Source: a virus
DNA length: 64,000 nucleotides
IMG/VR virus record: IMGVR_UViG_3300005533_000003
Span: 1 to 64,000 of that record
Strand: one strand, 5' to 3'
This document shows, piece after piece, positions 21,738-29,962 of the stretch (positions are counted from its first letter, which is position 1; the number at the start of each line of letters is the position of its first letter). Both the position numbers and the translations under genes were made by a program. The notes beneath the pieces were generated by a model. The model did no database searches. It was given only the letters and a program-made list of their open reading frames with translations, and was not told the origin of the DNA.

Positions 21738-23132
21738 ATGATCGTCAAAGCATTCAACTCAAAGTATCCTCATACTCGCTGTAAAAAGTGCGGGTTACCT
21801 GTAAATCTTGGTTCCAAGATAATCTGGTGTAATGACTCTAGGGGTAAAGGACGTTCCTATCACCCTAAATGTTGGGACGATCAGAGAGACTTCGATTCTT
21901 ACTATACTGGTACATTACCCTCTGGCGAATATTTGATTCAGGGTGAACCAGAACCGTCAGAGGATAATGAAACTCCATTACCAGAGCCGAACCCGTTTAC
22001 CCCGCCAAAGGACGATGTGTACATGCCTGTAGACACACCCAAACCCACACCCATACCCGAACCTATTCCGTCACCCTCTGAAGCAACTACGGCCATCCAA
22101 GCGCTAGCAAACGTAATGTTAGGCCCCTTGGCTTCTAAGATTCAATCTCTTGAGAACCTTGACGCTAAAGTGGATCAGGCCGTTTCCGCTGCTATGTCCG
22201 CTTTAAACGTCCAATCCATTGACGAAACACGGGTTATCGACCTAGTTCGCAAGCATAGTGTTAAGGAATCTCGTATCGAATTCGTTACCCCGGACACCAC
22301 ACGTAAGCTTGAAGGCCTAGTCCATAAGGACGTTCCGACCATCGCTGAAATGCTGCTAGTGGCCCAAAACGTTTATATCTATGGTGCAGCGGGTGCGGGT
22401 AAGACTTTTATGGCCCGTCAAATAGCAGACTTACTAGGCTTGGAGTTCCACCCATTTCAAATCGGTAAAATGTCTCCCGAGTCTGTTTTAAAAGGTTTTA
22501 TTGACGGTAACGGCGGGAAACAAGAGCAACGGTTCATTAATGCTGTCCAACGTCCTTCACTTATTTTCTTCGATGAATTCGACAGGTGGCCGTCTCACAT
22601 TACCACCTTGCTAAATGGGTTCTTAGCTAACGGTTACATTGATGCTCGTGGCCATGAACACCCAATCTCCCGTCACTCTGAATCCTACGTTCTTATGGCA
22701 GGAAACACTTCTATGCGTGGCCGTGACGAATATTTCCCCGAAGCTGTAGCGCAAGAGTTCCCCACAATGGACCGCGCCAAGTTTTTCCATGTCGAATACG
22801 ATCAGAACCTTGAGCAAGGGGTAGCGCTGAGTATTAATCCCAACTGTACCCCGTGGATTCAATGGGTGCAAGGCATTCGGCCTGAGGCTATGTCTGGAAA
22901 GCATGGTAAAGTATTCGCTACACCCCGAGCCACCTATGACGGCGCAAAACTTCTAGGCTATACGGATCTCTCCGCTACCCTTGTGGCCGATGCATGTGTT
23001 TTCAAGGGACTTGACAAGTCTACCCGTGAAAAGCTGTTAACCCAATTCCCACTTGCTTCCCTAGACTCATGCCGTAAGACTATGAGAGTAAAGGTTACTC
23101 CGAAGTCTGAAATGGAGGTTACAGCCGCATGA
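21738..23132 (+). CDS. AAA+ ATPase (MoxR/CobS-like) with N-terminal zinc finger
   Basis: 464 residues. Residues 15-45 hold CKKC...C...HPKC, a treble-clef-like zinc finger. A Pro/Glu-rich linker covers 70-113 and a helical stalk 115-175. The ATPase has Walker A GAAGAGKT (216-223), Walker B LIFFDEFDR (275-283), a sensor AGNTS (321-325) and MDRAKF as a likely arginine finger. This resembles MoxR/CobS-type ring ATPases, which remodel a substrate through a VWA-type partner. The next gene overlaps it by four bases and is the likely partner. Confidence 0.85.
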   Translation: MIVKAFNSKYPHTRCKKCGLPVNLGSKIIWCNDSRGKGRSYHPKCWDDQRDFDSYYTGTLPSGEYLIQGEPEPSEDNETPLPEPNPFTPPKDDVYMPVDTPKPTPIPEPIPSPSEATTAIQALANVMLGPLASKIQSLENLDAKVDQAVSAAMSALNVQSIDETRVIDLVRKHSVKESRIEFVTPDTTRKLEGLVHKDVPTIAEMLLVAQNVYIYGAAGAGKTFMARQIADLLGLEFHPFQIGKMSPESVLKGFIDGNGGKQEQRFINAVQRPSLIFFDEFDRWPSHITTLLNGFLANGYIDARGHEHPISRHSESYVLMAGNTSMRGRDEYFPEAVAQEFPTMDRAKFFHVEYDQNLEQGVALSINPNCTPWIQWVQGIRPEAMSGKHGKVFATPRATYDGAKLLGYTDLSATLVADACVFKGLDKSTREKLLTQFPLASLDSCRKTMRVKVTPKSEMEVTAA

Positions 23133-24136
23133 AATACGACTACGAGCAAACCTTTACCGATTGGCACGCGTTCCTAGACCATTGTGAAAACGCACCTTGT
23201 CTAATACCCGAGGGTAAACGTGCAAGTGACTCTCGTAGTCGTGATACATCATCAGGTTATGGTAACCTCCATGCTGCAACATGGCCTAAAGCATGTGAAC
23301 TAGCGCATAACGGATGGCCCGAGGGTAAGGACAAAATAAACGATCTTGCTACGTCTCTCTTTAGCTTTATCTCTCAGTATGCAGGTAAACCCGAACCTCA
23401 ATACTTAACCGAGGGTATTAACTTGGATGTCGGACGCTGGCATGAGGGCGAACCAGAACACTGGCTTGCAATGGGCGAGTCTGAAACTGTCATAGTGAAT
23501 GGTAAGACTACGGCCAAAATTGGTGTTAATCTTTCAGCCTCTTGTGGTATCTCAACCGAGACTATGACGGCCCGTGGCGCTTGTATATTGGCCCTTTCCC
23601 GTCTTTTAGACTACATGGGAATCCGTACCCAAATAGACGTTCTGGTGATGATAGGAGTAAATTACAATTACACGGGTGACCGCATCCTGTGTACTGTCGA
23701 AGTGAAACACTTTAATCAAGACTTCGACCTTGACCGTTTATCCTACGCTTTGGCCCATTCCAGTATGTTTCGCCGTCACGGGTTTGCTTGGTTTGAAACT
23801 CTACCGTCCAAGGATCTATTACAAAAGTATACTGTTTATCCTACCTCCATGTACGGTTATCCTTCAGACCCATTCCCCGAAACATTAGCTACCCGTGGTT
23901 ATGATGTTTACCTTGGTTCAGCAATGTGGGGGGACTGTCAATGGAATAATCCACGTGCGGCTCAAGAGTGGATTGTGAAGGAACTAGCCAAGCTTGGCAT
24001 TGTCATTAACCTTCCCCCAGAGTCTAAGCTCGAAACGCCCAAAGTCGAATCAGTACCATATGTCCCCAAATATGTACCGTATGTCCCCAAATATGTACCG
24101 GGGAAAAAACGTAAGAGACGTGCCAGACGTTACTAA
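23129..24136 (+). CDS. Partner of the AAA+ ATPase (DUF7192/CobT-like), 335 aa
   Basis: Co-translated with the ATPase (ATGA overlap). The middle (IGVNLSASCGISTETMTARGACILALSRLLDYMGIRTQIDV) has the shape of a von Willebrand-type Rossmann fold seen in phage DUF7192 proteins beside MoxR-like ATPases. The expected MIDAS DxSxS is replaced by NLSAS. The C-terminus has a VPYVPKYVP repeat (about 313-328) and ends KKRKRRARRY, a strongly basic tail that could bind nucleic acid. The pair probably acts as one machine; the target is unknown. Confidence 0.6.
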   Translation: MKYDYEQTFTDWHAFLDHCENAPCLIPEGKRASDSRSRDTSSGYGNLHAATWPKACELAHNGWPEGKDKINDLATSLFSFISQYAGKPEPQYLTEGINLDVGRWHEGEPEHWLAMGESETVIVNGKTTAKIGVNLSASCGISTETMTARGACILALSRLLDYMGIRTQIDVLVMIGVNYNYTGDRILCTVEVKHFNQDFDLDRLSYALAHSSMFRRHGFAWFETLPSKDLLQKYTVYPTSMYGYPSDPFPETLATRGYDVYLGSAMWGDCQWNNPRAAQEWIVKELAKLGIVINLPPESKLETPKVESVPYVPKYVPYVPKYVPGKKRKRRARRY

Positions 24137-24159
24137 GCACGCAAATAGCCAAACCTCCA

Positions 24160-24196
24160 AGGGCCTTTTACCTAGCAAGTAAAGGGCCATTTTCAT
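24160..24196 (+). terminator. Probable terminator after the AAA+ operon
   Basis: GGGCCTTTTAC and GTAAAGGGCC pair with one mismatch around CTAGCAA, followed by ATTTTCATT. It lies 25 bases after the stop of the partner gene. Confidence 0.6.
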
Positions 24197-24844
24197 TACA
24201 GCCCGACCATTTAATCGCCTTTCAGGGGACATGTCTAACAGGCCTGAAAATAATTCGTCCCTACCACGGGCTTCTAATCACTTTTAAACGCTATGTCCAT
24301 TTTTGGGATTATCAGTCACTTACGCGTTAATTTATTCGCCCATTATTCGCCACAATCCGGGCTAATAATACCGACGATTAAGTTTCCATGTTAACCATAG
24401 TTAACTCGTTTTATTAACCAAATGCCCTATTTCACGGGCCAAACGCTATCACACAGTCCCCCGGAAGTCAATAACTTTTTTACCCTAGTACGGTATACCG
24501 TAAAGACAGTATGGCACGTAGTACTAACGGTTCATTTTATACTTAGTACTACTGGCGTAATACTATAGTACTATTGGCTTTAGTACTATTGGGCTATTAC
24601 TATTAGAACTATCGTACTATACTACGTGCCCGTTACTTTACAAATCTTTACAATTCTTTACATTCCAGACCTTAGTACCAAAGTACCAAGAAGGTTCCGT
24701 AGTACTTAAGTACCCCCGTAGGACCCCCGTACCAGTACCTTGGGTGGGGGGGTGGCTGCGGAAGCGACCCAGGAGCTTCCCGTGTAATGGAGTAAGTATT
24801 TGATTTTGAAAAATTTTTTATAATTAAAGTACGAGGTTACCATC
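24197..24844. other. Gene-less 650-base region rich in GTAC repeats
   Basis: No ORF with coding character. From about 24480 it is full of AGTACT/GTACTA words. It holds the palindrome CGGTATACCG (24491-24500) and an 11-base inverted repeat (24513-24523 with 24620-24630) around an AT- and GTAC-rich core. A second GTAC-rich block, with GTACC and a G7 run, reaches 24755. Near 24822 a TATAAT box precedes the next gene. An origin or a regulatory region is plausible. Confidence 0.5.
24513..24630. repeat. Inverted repeat flanking a GTACTA-rich core
   Basis: GGCACGTAGTA (24513-24523) is the exact reverse complement of TACTACGTGCC (24620-24630). Between them TAGTACTA-like words occur five or six times in 96 bases. 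Confidence 0.7.
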
Positions 24845-25318
24845 GTGTTTATTAAAATTGCTTTTAAAAGGGCCAAGGATACAGGGAGTTTTTGGAGTAA
24901 GGGAATTGGGTGGTGGACACATAGCCCTTATAGCCATTGTGAGTTGTGGTTAGATGGGCCGGTGGATATGGCGTATTGCTTCAGTGCCCGAGAAGGAGAG
25001 CAAAGTGGTTTCAAGATAATAGAGTTAAAAGGATTATTCGACGTATACACCCTTTCTTTGGATAATCAAGTTGGATTAAAAGTTTTTAATTTTGCAAAAC
25101 TCTTGACAGGTAAAAAGTACGATTGGTTAGGGTTACTAGGGTTCTTGGGTCCTTGGAAAGTCCATGATGATAGGGACCGGTTTTGTAGTGAAGTATGTTT
25201 CGAAGTCTTAGAAGGTACCGGGTTGCTTGCTGCGAATAGCGAGAAACGTTGGAAAGTAAGCCCCGGTGAGCTATCCAAGGAAATTCAAAGTATCTACGGT
25301 CCCCCTTCAAAAATGTAA
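24845..25318 (+). CDS. Permuted NlpC/P60 papain-like protein (YiiX/YaeF type)
   Basis: 157 residues from GTG 24845 (GAGG site upstream). His31 in YSHCELWL and Cys114 in RFCSEVC give the His-before-Cys order of the circularly permuted NlpC/P60 group, and SPGEL (139-143) is the usual C-terminal signature. Such enzymes are amidases or acyltransferases; phage members may act on peptidoglycan or lipids. There is no signal peptide. It is the last gene before the non-coding RNA region. Confidence 0.8.
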   Translation: MFIKIAFKRAKDTGSFWSKGIGWWTHSPYSHCELWLDGPVDMAYCFSAREGEQSGFKIIELKGLFDVYTLSLDNQVGLKVFNFAKLLTGKKYDWLGLLGFLGPWKVHDDRDRFCSEVCFEVLEGTGLLAANSEKRWKVSPGELSKEIQSIYGPPSKM

Positions 25319-25347
25319 CTAGTTGAAAACAAAAGACTTACTGACCT

Positions 25348-25374
25348 AAAAACACTAGGGCCGCTTTTGCCCTA
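25348..25374 (-). terminator. Rho-independent-type terminator of the small RNA
   Basis: On the minus strand TAGGGC and GCCCTA pair around AAAAGCG, then GTG and TTTTT follow. The U tract is short and three bases away, so moderate strength. Confidence 0.55.
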
Positions 25375-25492
25375 TGTAGTTGAAAATAAAGGAGTTAGTT
25401 TTTTAAAAAGGACTATGAAAGGCCGGAAAGGGGATGGCAGCGAAAGGAGGAAAACCGCCATACAACCCTCTCCTGACCCTTCGGGGGGGTCT
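25348..25492 (-). ncRNA. Predicted small RNA with an anti-Shine-Dalgarno loop
   Basis: A sigma70 promoter (25499-25527) and a terminator (25348-25374) define about 145 bases on the minus strand without a convincing ORF. The 5' end starts with a GACCC/GGGTC hairpin (25475-25491). A second hairpin (ATGGC 25434-25438 / GCCAT 25457-25461) carries CCTCCTTTC in its loop, identical to the anti-SD end of 16S rRNA (CCUCCUUUC type). It lies opposite the plus-strand gap between the NlpC-like gene and the virion block. Confidence 0.6.
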
Positions 25493-25498
25493 ACAAGT

Positions 25499-25527
25499 AT
25501 TGTATCATGGCCCTGAGTGGAAGTCAA
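25499..25527 (-). promoter_or_regulatory. Sigma70-type promoter of the small RNA
   Basis: TTGACT, 17 bases, TACAAT on the minus strand. No minus-strand gene follows, only the structured 145 bases. Confidence 0.75.
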
Positions 25528-25560
25528 GTGGAATGGGAGAATTAAAGTAGAGCGTAATGT

Positions 25561-25893
25561 GTGTTAGTAAACAATATTCCAACTGTACGGATTGTAGACG
25601 CACAGGGTAATGATTTAAATTTAAACTTTACCAATAGTGCGCCCACGTTCAATACAGGACAGGTAACGTTAGGTGCCACGAAGGTACTAATACTCTCACC
25701 TAACTCTCACCGGACACGGTTAATAGTATCAAATAACTCGGGTAATGATGTGTTTCTAGGTAATAGCAGTGTAACTCTCACCACCGGCTACCTACTACAT
25801 TCTCCTGGAGATATTGAGATAATGAATACATCGGCCATATATGGGATATCTAAAAAATCATCTCTCATAACCTTTTGGGAAGAGACTTTTTAA
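25561..25893 (+). CDS. Small beta-rich virion-type protein, 110 aa
   Basis: Starts GTG 25561. Beta-rich with NNSGNDVFLGNSSVTLTTGYLL, a pattern common in small phage capsid-decoration or fibre-attachment proteins. It is the first gene of the virion block. No enzyme motif. Confidence 0.6.
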   Translation: MLVNNIPTVRIVDAQGNDLNLNFTNSAPTFNTGQVTLGATKVLILSPNSHRTRLIVSNNSGNDVFLGNSSVTLTTGYLLHSPGDIEIMNTSAIYGISKKSSLITFWEETF

Positions 25894-25895
25894 GT

Positions 25896-25901
25896 TATAC
25901 T
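25896..25901 (+). promoter_or_regulatory. Late-type -10 box (TATACT) before the 25915 gene
   Basis: TATACT followed by AGTTATAGGAAAC and ATG. No -35 at the right place. One member of the recurrent TANAAT...TAG/TAGG set listed in the findings. Confidence 0.4.
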
Positions 25902-25914
25902 AGTTATAGGAAAC

Positions 25915-26286
25915 ATGGCGAATCCAATAACTTCAGCAACAATCTCAGCAGGCGGAAATACTTCAACTTCTATCCCAACTCCAGGAACGGAAATGCAATT
26001 GGTTGCGGTTCTTGTACCTTCGGGATGGACTTCTAATGGTCTTGTCCTACAGGGATCTTTTGATGGAGCTAACTTCTTCCCTATGTTCAGTTCCGCTAGT
26101 GGTGCGTATGTGGCCTACACTGCGACCCAAGCGGCTGCGGGAGTAATCATTTGTACCCGTTTTGATGATTTTATGGGTGTGAATTGGATTCGGTTTGTGT
26201 CGGGGACTATTAGCAACGGTACTATTACCACGGGTAACCAAACCAATGCTGTAACTCTGGCTTGTCAGTTCCGTACTCTTCAGTAA
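25915..26286 (+). CDS. Virion-type beta protein, 123 aa
   Basis: Reads ATISAGGNTSTSIPTPGTEMQLVAV...LVLQGSFDGANFFPMFSS, a compact beta-sandwich of the kind that decorates capsids or tail fibres. It has GGATAGGAAAC-type leader and ATG. The stop converges on the minus-strand genes at 26288. Confidence 0.6.
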   Translation: MANPITSATISAGGNTSTSIPTPGTEMQLVAVLVPSGWTSNGLVLQGSFDGANFFPMFSSASGAYVAYTATQAAAGVIICTRFDDFMGVNWIRFVSGTISNGTITTGNQTNAVTLACQFRTLQ

Positions 26287-26287
26287 G

Positions 26288-26524
26288 CTACGTTCCAATT
26301 TCGGGGATAGCAGTTTTAAAAACCTTCGGATATGCCTCTACATGTTCTTTCTTATATGTGGCATAGAGTTCTACAATCTTATACTCTATCCCCTTGATAA
26401 TAAGGTGTTTCTTAGGATCAGCAAACCCTGACGGAATCCAATACGTTACGTAATCCGTCTTATCTCCGGCACCTTTGAACTTTTTAAGAAGTGCCTGTGT
26501 GTAGCTTTCCTGTCGGCTGAACAT
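26288..26524 (-). CDS. Hypothetical cargo gene, 78 aa
   Basis: ATG 26524 has AAGGAG seven bases upstream; the longer frame from 26593 lacks one. It reads MFSRQESYTQALLKKFKGAG...YVTYWIPSGFADPKKHLIIKG. It runs against the virion genes on either side together with the next gene and shares its promoter. Function unknown. Confidence 0.55.
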   Translation of the reverse strand: MFSRQESYTQALLKKFKGAGDKTDYVTYWIPSGFADPKKHLIIKGIEYKIVELYATYKKEHVEAYPKVFKTAIPEIGT

Positions 26525-26666
26525 GCCAACGCTCCTTGTAAGCTTTTTTAGCTGCTTTTTCAGATGTGAAAAGACCCCCATAAAATCGCCCATAGTTCTT
26601 ATCCCTCACGATTAGTTCATATCTATCACAATCTTTACGTTTTCGAATCGTATAGCCTTTAACCAT
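26484..26666 (-). CDS. Hypothetical cargo gene, AP2/DUF-like, 60 aa
   Basis: ATG 26666 is chosen; ATG 26681 lies in the promoter. The product is MVKGYTIRKRKDCDRYELIV...GRFYGGLFTSEKAAKKAYKERW. The strand-strand-helix order and SEKAAKKAY recall AP2-like DNA-binding or integrase N-terminal domains. It would be translated from the very first base of the transcript. Confidence 0.5.
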   Translation of the reverse strand: MVKGYTIRKRKDCDRYELIVRDKNYGRFYGGLFTSEKAAKKAYKERWHVQPTGKLHTGTS

Positions 26667-26671
26667 ACCTA

Positions 26672-26700
26672 AGCATACCATAAGGTGGAGGTCATGTCAA
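26672..26700 (-). promoter_or_regulatory. Sigma70-type promoter, minus strand
   Basis: TTGACA, 17 bases, TATGCT on the minus strand. The predicted start of transcription falls on the ATG at 26666. Confidence 0.8.
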
Positions 26701-26739
26701 TATATGATACTCTTAGATAGGAGATTAAGTTTTCTTTAC

Positions 26740-26970
26740 ATGGCTTCTACAACTGCTTACAGCATTAACATTACCAACGATGGTAACCAGAATTACAGCA
26801 TTGCCGTTCTTCGTAACCCTGGCACTATTGCCTCGGGTGGTACTTCTGTGACGATTCCTCACGTTGAATCGAACTTTAGTAACCCCACCACGACTACAAC
26901 TAAGTTGCTTGGTGTTGCTTTCCAGGTTGCCTTGCGTGCGGCTGCTAACGATTTGGCTACAAACGGTTAA
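26740..26970 (+). CDS. Small virion-type protein, 76 aa
   Basis: ATG 26740 (MASTTAYSINITNDGN) is preferred over 26704, which lies next to the opposing promoter. Thr/Asn-rich beta protein ending in an Ala-rich helix. It probably forms a unit with the larger protein downstream. Confidence 0.55.
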   Translation: MASTTAYSINITNDGNQNYSIAVLRNPGTIASGGTSVTIPHVESNFSNPTTTTTKLLGVAFQVALRAAANDLATNG

Positions 26971-26973
26971 TAT

Positions 26974-28431
26974 ATGGCTATTCAGTATAGCGGGAATACA
27001 GCTATATATTCCGTTACTACTGGTAGTACTCAGCCGTCCGTAGACTTTGAGTCGTTTCTAATCACTAACTTACAAGCGGCTGGCTGGACACTAGCACAGG
27101 TAGCGGCTTCTGACGTGTTGACTTTTTCTAGCCAACCGGCTGCTAATAGTACATTCACGTTAGATAATAGTCCCAATAACCAAACGTATACGTTTGTTTC
27201 TTCTGGTCCTACGGGTAATCAGATATTAATTGATACTACCCTTGCGTTAACGATTCAAAACGCGGTTAATGCTCTTACAGGGGGTGCGGGGTCAGGTACC
27301 AAGTATGGATCTTCAATTGTCCTACCCCCGAATATGACGGCCAGTGGAACAGCTACGACACTTACGGTTACGTATAAGACGGCTGGTAGTGCAGGTAATG
27401 GGGCGGCTGCTAGTACAACGGGAACAATTAATGCAACTTGGGCGAGTAGTACTTTATCTGGTGGTCAAAATCAATTTACTACTGCTATCACTCCTCAGGG
27501 CCTTGCCGCTACATTAGTCGAGTTTACAAATAGTGGTAGTTTCTATCTACCCGGTACTGCTATTACCTTATATGCCCAGGATCGTACCGGAAGCCGTAAG
27601 CCTTCGTCTAGTACAGGCTATATGGTTAATGGTAGTGGGACGGTTATTTCCAGTAATACTACGTACAAAATGATTGCAAGTAAGTATCAGTTTGTGGTAT
27701 TTGTTCCTGGATCAACAGCAGCGGGTACAGTGGGGAATGGGATGGGTATGGGAGTTCCGTTTATTACTTCCCAGTTACAAGCCCCAACTATTTCAGCCGC
27801 TACAAATGCCAGTCCAATTCAATGTACTATTGCTTCTCATGGATTTACGACAGGGGATCAAGTAATTATTGTAGGGGGTACAGGTAATACAGCGATTAAT
27901 GGAATTTTTAATATTACCGTAGTAGATGCTAATAACTTTACTCTTAATGGTAGTACAGGTAATGGAACGTATAACGCAAATACCGCTTATTGTTCTGATA
28001 TAACGATAGGGAATACGGTTAACGAAGCTATTTGGTCGTCACAGGCTTTTAATAATTCCCATGCTACGTTTAGGAATCAGGCTTATTATACTAACGGGGC
28101 GTGGTGGATTGTAAACGGAGCCGGTGTAACTAACGCTAGTGGTAGCGATACCGCTAGTGTACAGATTGTAACTCCTGGTACCGTGTTTGCTAGCGGACTT
28201 AATGCGGATCTCCAATGGTATGACAACTCGTTTCTTCTTAACGAACCCTTTTTATGTTGGGGTACTACGTCGGGAGCAACGGCTAAGATTATTGGTCAAG
28301 TATGGGATGCGGCTATGGTTCGAACAGCCCTTTCTTTAGACCAGACAGCAGTTTTCGATAGTCCATCGCATACTTTTTGGACTTTCGGGGAAGGTAATCA
28401 CAATAGTATTATGTTCGCTACTACGGCGTAG
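26974..28431 (+). CDS. Large beta-rich virion protein, fibre or spike candidate, 485 aa
   Basis: Thr/Asn/Gly/Ser-rich throughout. Residues about 270-330 contain TIASHGFTTGDQVIIVGGTGNTAINGIFNIT, a small beta domain frequent in phage tail-fibre and baseplate proteins. Its position before the small decoration genes and its composition suggest an exposed virion part such as a host-binding fibre. No enzymatic motif. Confidence 0.6.
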   Translation: MAIQYSGNTAIYSVTTGSTQPSVDFESFLITNLQAAGWTLAQVAASDVLTFSSQPAANSTFTLDNSPNNQTYTFVSSGPTGNQILIDTTLALTIQNAVNALTGGAGSGTKYGSSIVLPPNMTASGTATTLTVTYKTAGSAGNGAAASTTGTINATWASSTLSGGQNQFTTAITPQGLAATLVEFTNSGSFYLPGTAITLYAQDRTGSRKPSSSTGYMVNGSGTVISSNTTYKMIASKYQFVVFVPGSTAAGTVGNGMGMGVPFITSQLQAPTISAATNASPIQCTIASHGFTTGDQVIIVGGTGNTAINGIFNITVVDANNFTLNGSTGNGTYNANTAYCSDITIGNTVNEAIWSSQAFNNSHATFRNQAYYTNGAWWIVNGAGVTNASGSDTASVQIVTPGTVFASGLNADLQWYDNSFLLNEPFLCWGTTSGATAKIIGQVWDAAMVRTALSLDQTAVFDSPSHTFWTFGEGNHNSIMFATTA

Positions 28432-28437
28432 TCATGC

Positions 28438-29097
28438 ATGGCGCAAACATTTGTCAAAGCGATTCTACACAAAAAGTCCTTTCTAGTCTTTTACAGCAAG
28501 ATACCTGTAGCCAATGCAAAACAGATAAACGTAGGGGCGGCTCATCCAGCACAGGCGGGAGCTTTTGGAATACTTGGCGAAGGACAGGGATTAATTGCTG
28601 GCGTAGCCTTAAACGCTTGTTTCTTAGCAAATGCTCCAGCGGCAAACGTAGCGGCAACAACAACGGCAGTAGATCCACCAGTTATTTATACTTTTTGTAA
28701 TGCGACACAACCGTATGGGAGAGACTTCTTGAACTTAAATCTCAAAATGGTGCGGGCTAACGATTATTCGTTTAATATCCAGGTCATATTGAACGGTAAC
28801 GCAGTTAACTGTACTGGAGGTTCGTTGCGTTTTACGGCTAAGTGGAAACCCCAGGATACCGATGGAAATGAGATATTTACAGTCACAAGTCCTAGTAGCG
28901 GTATCGCGTGGATTAATCAGTCCTTAGGTACGGCTACGATTACAATAGCCCGGTCACTTACAAATATCAACGCTATCCCTTTCCATAAGGTCGATCCTGT
29001 GTATGATCTTCAGTATACGGATAGTGGCGGACATGTGTTTACCGTGATGTATGGGACATTGACAATTGTACCTAATATTTCACAGACTTCCCCATAA
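28438..29097 (+). CDS. Virion protein with BppU-like beta domain, 219 aa
   Basis: The second half reads NDYSFNIQVILNGNAVNCTGGSLRFTAKWKPQD...YDLQYTDSGGHVFTVMYGTLTIV, the pattern of phage upper-baseplate/BppU-type immunoglobulin-like domains that attach fibres. The N-terminal half is Ala-rich. Confidence 0.6.
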   Translation: MAQTFVKAILHKKSFLVFYSKIPVANAKQINVGAAHPAQAGAFGILGEGQGLIAGVALNACFLANAPAANVAATTTAVDPPVIYTFCNATQPYGRDFLNLNLKMVRANDYSFNIQVILNGNAVNCTGGSLRFTAKWKPQDTDGNEIFTVTSPSSGIAWINQSLGTATITIARSLTNINAIPFHKVDPVYDLQYTDSGGHVFTVMYGTLTIVPNISQTSP

Positions 29098-29137
29098 ATG
29101 GTATGTTAAACTAAAGATAGGAAATTAATACGGATAC

Positions 29138-29470
29138 ATGGCTATTACACAAAGTTTTCGAGCGGGTTCCGGAAGTTATCAGTACGTCCGTCCTTTGGCT
29201 CTAAATATTACTGCCGTTCCTGGTATGACCACGGTTACGGAAACTTATTCGGCGAGTGGTGGTATTCAGGCTGGTGGGGGAAGTATCGCGGACTTGACTA
29301 CTGATTCTCTTGTTGTGGCTAATTTTGCTCTCCCAAATAACGTAGCAGGTTTGGTTATTGATCGAGCAGATATTACGGCTACTGGTACTTTGCAGCTTAC
29401 AATGTCGAATATTACAATTTCTACGATTACTCCGGCTGCTGGAACTCAGGTCAATTTGGTTGTTCTTTAA
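29138..29470 (+). CDS. Small virion-type protein, 110 aa
   Basis: Beta-rich, with GGIQAGGGSIADL and ITATGTLQLTMSNITISTITPAAGTQVN. The pattern is typical of capsid-decoration proteins. A TAAACT box with AAAGATAGGAAAT lies 26 bases upstream. Confidence 0.55.
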   Translation: MAITQSFRAGSGSYQYVRPLALNITAVPGMTTVTETYSASGGIQAGGGSIADLTTDSLVVANFALPNNVAGLVIDRADITATGTLQLTMSNITISTITPAAGTQVNLVVL

Positions 29471-29479
29471 GGTTTAAAC

Positions 29480-29959
29480 ATGGCTCAGACACAATATTTT
29501 AGTTTGGAACAGGAATACTTCTATAATCCGCAAGTATCGGAAACTTCCGCTTGCACCAATGCTACCTCGGCTCAGATTGTTCCTCTTTTCGTGGCGAATC
29601 ATCCGGGACAGGTGGTTGACGCTTGGGTTGCTTTGGCTCAGACGGCAGTTAGTGCTTCAGGGTTTGTCTCGGGTACTGCTAACGCCAATGTTCGTATTAA
29701 TTCCGTTGGTATCTTGAGTACACAGCCTTCGATTAATATGGGTGCGGCTTCTGCGGCTAATAATAGATCGCGGAGTAATAACAGTACAAACTCTTTGGGT
29801 GCGGTTACTTCGGCTGTTGTGAATGCGGCTTCTAATACTTTCCAAAAGGGTGACCAAGTGTCTATTGACTATGGCTTCCTGTCTGCGGGATCGGCTGCGG
29901 CTGGACTGGCGGCTACGGGTATTCAGGTGGGTGTTTCTGTTCGTTACAATGCGGTCTAA
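29480..29959 (+). CDS. Decoration-type protein, paralog of the 39551 protein, 159 aa
   Basis: Shares a run of 32 identical residues with the gene downstream of the capsid protein (LAQTAVSAS...ILSTQP) and DYGFLSAGSAAAG near the C-terminus, although most synonymous codon positions differ. Likely a head-decoration or fibre-base protein. The first 35 residues are unlike the paralog. Confidence 0.65.
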   Translation: MAQTQYFSLEQEYFYNPQVSETSACTNATSAQIVPLFVANHPGQVVDAWVALAQTAVSASGFVSGTANANVRINSVGILSTQPSINMGAASAANNRSRSNNSTNSLGAVTSAVVNAASNTFQKGDQVSIDYGFLSAGSAAAGLAATGIQVGVSVRYNAV

Positions 29960-29962
29960 TGT

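Noticed and set aside
24050-24232. Minus-strand ORF opposite the AAA+ partner C-terminus
   Set aside because: Shadow of the repeat-coded tail and terminator; no promoter or ribosome site.
25418-25519. Plus-strand 33-codon ORF in the small-RNA region
   Set aside because: ATG at 25418 has its purine site only two bases away and no coding character. The minus-strand RNA explains the hairpins better.
28454-28678. Leu-rich ORF opposite the BppU-like gene
   Set aside because: Antisense composition artefact.
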